Shown here piece by piece: positions 15,468 to 18,791 of a stretch of DNA of 18,791 nucleotides. Each line of letters begins with the position of its first letter. Within the stretch, counting starts at the first letter, position 1. Source of the stretch: JAENVT01 sp031412355 (GTDB taxonomy: Bacteria; Actinomycetota; Acidimicrobiia; Acidimicrobiales; Ilumatobacteraceae). Both the position numbers and the translations under genes were made by a program. The stretch covers positions 1 to 18,791 of the forward strand of contig JANOCR010000222.1 of NCBI GenBank assembly GCA_031412355.1, given 5' to 3'. The notes under the pieces are model-generated. The model had not been told where the DNA came from. It saw only the letters and a program-made list of their open reading frames with translations, and searched no databases.

Positions 15468-15483
15468 TGTGACGGTTGTCACA
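15468..15483. promoter_or_regulatory. CRP/GlxR-type operator palindrome
   Basis: TGTGACGGTTGTCACA is a perfect 6-base inverted repeat with a 4-base centre. It matches the CRP-family consensus TGTGA-N6-TCACA at every fixed position. It lies in the 116-base gap between the thyX-like gene and the acidic DUF4193-like gene, about 34 bases upstream of a TAGTAT box. A short-stem terminator is the alternative, but the stem is only 6 pairs, no T-run follows, and the match to the CRP consensus is exact. Confidence 0.6.
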
Positions 15484-15516
15484 CAGCCGAGAAGCAGGGT
15501 AAGTCTCTAGCCGCCG

Positions 15517-15522
15517 TAGTAT
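15517..15522 (+). promoter_or_regulatory. Candidate -10 box for the DUF4193-like gene
   Basis: TAGTAT fits TANNNT. A start 6-8 bases downstream would give a leader of about 40 bases before the ATG at 15569. Unlike most starts in this window, a Shine-Dalgarno-like GAAGG (15556-15560) lies 8 bases before that ATG. No good -35 hexamer is visible, which would fit dependence on an activator bound at the palindrome upstream. Confidence 0.4.
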
Positions 15523-15568
15523 CCCCGCCCGCGCCCAGGGTTACCGCACGACGACGAAGGACTTATCG

Positions 15569-16057
15569 ATGGCTGATGATGAAGAGGTGATTGGGCCCGA
15601 CGAGGACTTCGAGGAAGAGGCGGAAGAAGAAGAGCCCGCTGAGCTCACCGACGAGGATCTCGACGAAGAGGCGCTGGTAGAAGACGACGAGTTCGGTGAG
15701 ATCGACGACCCGTTCGACGCTGACGCCGACGTCGCCGACGTCGATGAGGACGAGGAGGCCGAGACCGAAGGCCCCGTGCGCAAGTCGGTCACTCCCGAAG
15801 ACGAAGACGACGACGACGACATCATCGCCCCCGACGACGTCGAGGCCGATCTCGACACGATCCTGAAAGATCGCCTGGTGGCCGCTGACGACGATGGCGG
15901 CGATGAGGAGGATGAGCCGGAGGATCGCAGCGAGCCCAGCGATCGCCTCCAGCCCAAGCGCGCCGACGAGCAGTTGTGTCCGCGCTGCTTCCTGCTGGTT
16001 CGCAACAGTGCGCCGATCTGCCCGGTCGGCGACGATGAATGCCCGCTGTTCAGCTGA
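15569..16057 (+). CDS. Acidic Cys4 protein, DUF4193-like
   Basis: This 162-residue protein is extremely acidic through residues 1-125, with many runs of Glu and Asp, and ends in a compact cysteine-containing segment. DVEADLDTILKDRL (90-103) is followed by a spacer and ADEQLCPRCFLLVRNSAPIC (132-151), and Cys158 near the C-terminus. Cys137, Cys140, Cys151 and Cys158 could bind one zinc ion. The C-terminal pattern, with DE-x-x-C-x-x-CFL-V, resembles actinobacterial DUF4193 proteins such as M. tuberculosis Rv2699c, which are about 100 residues; here the acidic part is longer and the second cysteine pair is spaced 6 apart rather than 2. The function of the family is not known to me. It has a good Shine-Dalgarno sequence, lies under a CRP-type site, and is followed 4 bases later by an acetyltransferase gene. 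Confidence 0.7.
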   Translation: MADDEEVIGPDEDFEEEAEEEEPAELTDEDLDEEALVEDDEFGEIDDPFDADADVADVDEDEEAETEGPVRKSVTPEDEDDDDDIIAPDDVEADLDTILKDRLVAADDDGGDEEDEPEDRSEPSDRLQPKRADEQLCPRCFLLVRNSAPICPVGDDECPLFS

Positions 16058-16061
16058 CCCG

Positions 16062-16502
16062 ATGGATGAGGTGATCCGTCGCGCCGAGATCAACGACGGT
16101 GCTCAACTCGCCCAACTCGAAGCAGCAGCACGCCACCATCTCATCGACCAGCGCGGCGGTGCAGCACTGCTCGCCGAACAGCCGGCAGTCGGCGACTGGG
16201 TCCCGGCGATCGAGGATCACGCGCGTTGGATCGGCGTTGCCGAGCTCGACGGCCATGTCGTCGGCTATCTCGAACTGGCTGTCACTGGTGACATAGCCGT
16301 GGTTCGCCAGGTGTATGTGCAACCCGAGGCGCGTGACCTCGGTTTCGGCGACGGGTTGCTCGCAGCAGCGCGACAGCAGGCGCTGAGGCATGGGTGCAGC
16401 GCGCTCGAGGGCTTTGCCCTGCCGGGCGACCGCGAGACGAAGAACCTCTACGAACGTGCCGGTATCACGGCACGCAAGATCATCGTCTCGACACGCCTCT
16501 AG
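16062..16502 (+). CDS. GNAT-family N-acetyltransferase
   Basis: This is a 146-residue GNAT-fold protein that probably transfers an acetyl group from acetyl-CoA to an amine. The N-terminal VIRRAEINDGAQLAQLEAAA (4-23) is the usual first strand and helix. ELDGHVVGYLELAV (61-74) supplies strands 2-4. VRQVYVQPEARDLGFGDGLL (81-100) is motif A, with the acetyl-CoA-binding Arg91-Asp-Leu-Gly-Phe-Gly. KNLYERAGI (127-135) is the typical motif B end. The ATG at 16062 is chosen because it begins the domain and sits 4 bases after the preceding stop; the longer open frame overlaps the DUF4193-like gene. The substrate cannot be inferred. Only 6 bases separate its stop from the convergent enoyl-CoA hydratase gene. 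Confidence 0.86.
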   Translation: MDEVIRRAEINDGAQLAQLEAAARHHLIDQRGGAALLAEQPAVGDWVPAIEDHARWIGVAELDGHVVGYLELAVTGDIAVVRQVYVQPEARDLGFGDGLLAAARQQALRHGCSALEGFALPGDRETKNLYERAGITARKIIVSTRL

Positions 16503-16508
16503 CGGGAG

Positions 16509-17294
16509 CTACTTCGCCTGCCAGTTGGGCGCGCGTTTCTCGATGAACGCGGCCAGCCCCTCCTTGGTGTCGTCCGAAGCCAGGATGCCGGCGAACCCGT
16601 CGTTGGTCATCTGCTTCAACGTCTCGTCGTCTTCGTACGCAGACGCCAGCACCACCTTGCGGCTTGCACGTACCGCGAGGGGAGCAGCGGCACAGATCTG
16701 GTCGGCTAGCGCGGTCGCGGCCTCGACCGCCTGGCCGGGCTCGACCAGACGGTTGACCAGTCCGAGTTCGTAGGCCCGCTGAGCCGGTAGTGGCTCGCCG
16801 GTGAGGATCACTTCCATTGCTGCGGCCCGGCCGATGGCGCGCGGCAGGCGGAACAAGCCGCCGGCGCCGGCGATCAGGTTGCGCTTGACCTCGGCCAATC
16901 CGAATGCCGATCGAGTGGTGGCTACCACCAGGTCCGCGGCGAGCACGATCTCGCAGCCGCCAGCGGTGGCCAACCCGTCGACGGCGACGATCACCGGCTT
17001 GACTCGATCGCGGTACACGAACCCGGCGAATCCGCCGCGGCGGGTGTTCAGCGTGGCGGCCTGCCCTGAGCTGATCGCCTTCAGATCGGCGCCGGCACTG
17101 AACACGGGCCGATCCTGACCCTGCGTGTTCGCGGTCAAGATGCCGACCCACACTTCGGGGTCGTCCTCGAGCTGATCGATCGCTGACTCCAAGGCGTTGG
17201 CGACGTCGCCGTTCACGGCGTTGCGCGCTTCGGGGCGATTGAGGGTGATCAGGCCGATCCGGCCACGGGTTTCGAACAGGACGATGTCGGACAT
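16509..17294 (-). CDS. Enoyl-CoA hydratase/isomerase family protein
   Basis: This is a crotonase-fold enzyme of 261 residues, probably hydrating 2-enoyl-CoA thioesters in fatty-acid or related breakdown. LITLNRPEARNAVN (15-28) begins the CoA-binding region. VFSAGADLKAI (64-74) forms the oxyanion-hole strand. VIVAVDGLATAGGCEIVLAA (101-120) includes Glu115, and FGLAEVKRNLIAGAGG (131-146) includes Glu135. These two glutamates, 20 apart, match the catalytic pair Glu144/Glu164 of rat mitochondrial hydratase, so hydratase activity is plausible. The ATG at 17294 gives the normal family length. The longer open frame to 17594 runs antisense-like through the neighbour's low-complexity end and is rejected. 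A TACAGT box 7 bases upstream suggests a leaderless transcript. Confidence 0.9.
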   Translation of the reverse strand: MSDIVLFETRGRIGLITLNRPEARNAVNGDVANALESAIDQLEDDPEVWVGILTANTQGQDRPVFSAGADLKAISSGQAATLNTRRGGFAGFVYRDRVKPVIVAVDGLATAGGCEIVLAADLVVATTRSAFGLAEVKRNLIAGAGGLFRLPRAIGRAAAMEVILTGEPLPAQRAYELGLVNRLVEPGQAVEAATALADQICAAAPLAVRASRKVVLASAYEDDETLKQMTNDGFAGILASDDTKEGLAAFIEKRAPNWQAK

Positions 17295-17301
17295 TGCGCC
17301 G

Positions 17302-17307
17302 ACTGTA
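17302..17307 (-). promoter_or_regulatory. Candidate -10 box, leaderless enoyl-CoA hydratase promoter
   Basis: Read on the minus strand this is TACAGT, a TANNNT match, 7 bases before the ATG at 17294. It lies in the 55-base gap between two minus-strand genes, so the hydratase gene may have its own promoter rather than depending on read-through. Confidence 0.45.
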
Positions 17308-17349
17308 TGGGCACCTGCTGGGTCACGTCGAACCCGTGCATCCCACCAG

Positions 17350-18791
17350 TTAGCTGGGATCGTCCGCGGGAGGTTCCTCGGTGGCGGGTGTTTCCTCTGC
17401 GGCGGCCGGGGTTTCGTCGGTGGCGGGTGTTTTCTCTGCGGCGGCTGGGGATTCCTCGGCAGCGAGGACTTCTTCGGCACGGGCGACCAGCATCTCTTCA
17501 GGTGCCGGCAGGGGATCTGGCGGGGGAGAAGGTTTCGCGGCGCGTTCGGGTGCCGGTGCCTTTGGCACTGCCTTGGCAGGCTTTTTGGGCGCAACCGGGC
17601 GAGTCGGCCGCAGCGGCTTGGGGGCCGCAGCGCCCTGACTGATCTCGATGTCGAACAGTGCGGCCACCTGCGGCAGCAGTGGCCCGACTCGCTTGACGGT
17701 CGCCAGCAACTCGTCGTTGACCTGGGTTGGCTTGGCCGTCGGCTGGACGTGCGTGCGCACGGGCGAGAATGCCGCGGCCTCGAGCACCGCTACCCACCGA
17801 TCAGGGAGGGCGTCGGCGCTGAGATTGGCGGTGGTTGCGCTGGCCAGCTTGCCGGCCAGTTCGGTGGGGAAGCGCACACCGGCCTTGGGCGGCTGTGACG
17901 ACAACTTCAGGGCTCGGATGACACGACCCACGCCGATCGCGGCATCGATGTCTTCGAACCACAGGGCCAACTCACTCTCCTGCTTAGTGACCAGGGCCGC
18001 CTTCAGTTCGGTCGCAACGGCGCGAGTCGACTCGTCCCGGGCAACCATGGGGTCCTCACCGGCGGCGACGACGCTGCGCAGGTCGCGCAGGTCGAGCTCT
18101 TCGATGTCGGCCTTCGCGGCGTCCGCTCGGTCGAGCCATTCAGCGACGCGGAGCCGAGGCAGAAGTTGCTCAGCCATGGCCAACAAGCCTGCCGCGGGTA
18201 CCTCCGGCTTGCCCTCGGACTTGAGCCGGATGTTCTGCTCGTTGACCGCTTGGCGAACTGCCGGCAGCCCACCTTGCAAGGCGCGTTCGGCAACGGGCCG
18301 CTGCTCTTCGGGCAGATCGGCGAGCACTGCACTTCGATGGGCGCGGCCCGGCTTGAGACGCTTCGGTTTGGGGCGCTGCGGAAGTTCGGGCGGTGCGGTG
18401 AAGTTGGGACGGCTGCGGCGCTCGGGGCGCGGACCGCGATCGGGCCGGGTGCTTCCACCGGGACGATCGCCTCCGGGGCGCTCGCCGCTGGGCCGGTCGG
18501 TGCGTGCGGGTGCACCCTCGCGGCGTGGAGGACGATCGCCGTCGCGGCGAGGCCGTCGGTCGCCGCCGGGACCATCGCGACGAGGTGGTCGATCCCCGCG
18601 ATCTCCCCGGTCGCTGCGATCGCGCTTGGCGAGCTGCTGCGTAACAGCCTCGAACGGCTTGTCGCTGGGGATGAGATCCAGCAAGCCCGACTTCTCGGCC
18701 TTCTCCTTGGTCGTCGACACAGCCAGGATCGTCATGCCATCGAGTTCGACTTCAGCGTCGGCTTTGAGCACGGAACCGATCTTCGAGCCGT
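17350..18791 (-). CDS. Unrecognised protein with Arg/Gly/Asp-rich and Ala/Pro/Glu-rich segments (5' partial)
   Basis: The frame is open to the edge of the window, so the true start may lie outside; a GTG at 18771 is the first start-like codon inside. I do not recognise a named family. An ordered-looking N-terminal piece (AEVELDGMTILAVSTTKEKA) is followed by a low-complexity stretch rich in Arg, Gly, Asp and Pro (DRGDRGDRPPRRDGPGGDRR and similar, roughly bases 18400-18630). That resembles RGG-type RNA-binding tails. A mostly helical central region follows, including EEQRPVAERALQGGLPAVRQ, LRDLRSVVAAGED and RVIRALKLSSQPPKAGVRFP. The C-terminal 120 residues are Lys/Pro/Ala- and then Glu/Pro/Ala-rich, and contain a 13-residue tandem repeat. 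An RNA- or nucleoid-associated role is only a guess from composition. It is transcribed toward the hydratase gene on the same strand. Confidence 0.7.
   Translation of the reverse strand, partial: GSKIGSVLKADAEVELDGMTILAVSTTKEKAEKSGLLDLIPSDKPFEAVTQQLAKRDRSDRGDRGDRPPRRDGPGGDRRPRRDGDRPPRREGAPARTDRPSGERPGGDRPGGSTRPDRGPRPERRSRPNFTAPPELPQRPKPKRLKPGRAHRSAVLADLPEEQRPVAERALQGGLPAVRQAVNEQNIRLKSEGKPEVPAAGLLAMAEQLLPRLRVAEWLDRADAAKADIEELDLRDLRSVVAAGEDPMVARDESTRAVATELKAALVTKQESELALWFEDIDAAIGVGRVIRALKLSSQPPKAGVRFPTELAGKLASATTANLSADALPDRWVAVLEAAAFSPVRTHVQPTAKPTQVNDELLATVKRVGPLLPQVAALFDIEISQGAAAPKPLRPTRPVAPKKPAKAVPKAPAPERAAKPSPPPDPLPAPEEMLVARAEEVLAAEESPAAAEKTPATDETPAAAEETPATEEPPADDPS
17379..17456. repeat. Two-copy 39-base tandem repeat within a coding region
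   Basis: Bases 17379-17417 and 17418-17456 are direct copies with about 4 mismatches in 39. Both begin CGGTGGCGGGTG. The period is 13 codons, so the minus-strand protein carries two copies of a 13-residue Glu/Pro/Ala/Thr repeat (ESPAAAEKTPAT-like and ETPAAAEETPAT-like) near its C-terminus. The repeat keeps the reading frame, so copy number could vary without breaking the gene. Confidence 0.8.

Noticed and set aside
15468..15483. The palindrome after the thyX-like gene as a Rho-independent terminator.
   Set aside because: The stem is only 6 pairs, no T-run follows, and the sequence matches the CRP operator consensus exactly.
17295..17594. An N-terminal extension of the enoyl-CoA hydratase gene.
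   Set aside because: It is Pro/Arg-rich shadow sequence of the neighbouring low-complexity gene and gives a length well beyond the family.

Overview
This window looks like chromosomal core DNA from a high-GC actinobacterium. The actinobacterial Pup-proteasome genes (prcB, prcA, pafA) and the order pafA, tat genes, helY, which is also the order around pafA in Mycobacterium tuberculosis, point to this phylum. The absence of pafB/pafC, the very acidic DUF4193-type protein and the gene content suggest a deep branch such as class Acidimicrobiia (Ilumatobacter-like). That placement is an inference. I see no tRNA, rRNA, CRISPR array, insertion sequence or phage gene. Coding density is very high and no gene-free stretch exceeds about 120 bases.

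Region 1 (1-4901) is a protein-turnover locus. prcB (its 5' end lies just outside the window) and prcA encode the 20S proteasome beta and alpha subunits. pxpA, pxpB and pxpC, encoding the three-part ATP-dependent 5-oxoprolinase, follow at once. pafA, the Pup ligase, comes next. Four of the five genes upstream of pafA are joined by 4-base stop/start overlaps and the fifth junction is 6 bases, so prcB-prcA-pxpA-pxpB-pxpC reads as one transcription unit. pafA probably also has its own leaderless promoter.

Region 2 (4944-8316) concerns the membrane and export. It holds two tandem type I signal peptidases, a convergent glycerophosphodiester phosphodiesterase, and a tatB-like/tatC pair. Region 3 (8329-11572) holds the HelY/Ski2-type helicase and an overlapping small gene for a diacylglycerol-kinase-like protein that lacks the usual nucleotide-binding part.

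Region 4 (11597-15452) has a zinc-less MDR oxidoreductase, an overlapping PM20D2-like M20 amidohydrolase, and a 533-residue double-domain ThyX-like protein whose two signature motifs have decayed in complementary ways. Region 5 (15453-18791) has a perfect CRP-type palindrome before an acidic DUF4193-like Cys4 protein, a coupled GNAT acetyltransferase, a convergent enoyl-CoA hydratase, and the 3' part of a long low-complexity protein of unknown function.

A recurring feature is a TANNNT -10 box placed 6-8 bases before a start codon (pafA, lepB1, tatB, the MDR gene, thyX-like, crotonase). This suggests that leaderless transcription is common here. The observations most worth following are the 5-oxoprolinase genes nested in the proteasome operon, the reciprocally degenerate double ThyX, the truncated DAGK-like protein and the CRP site.
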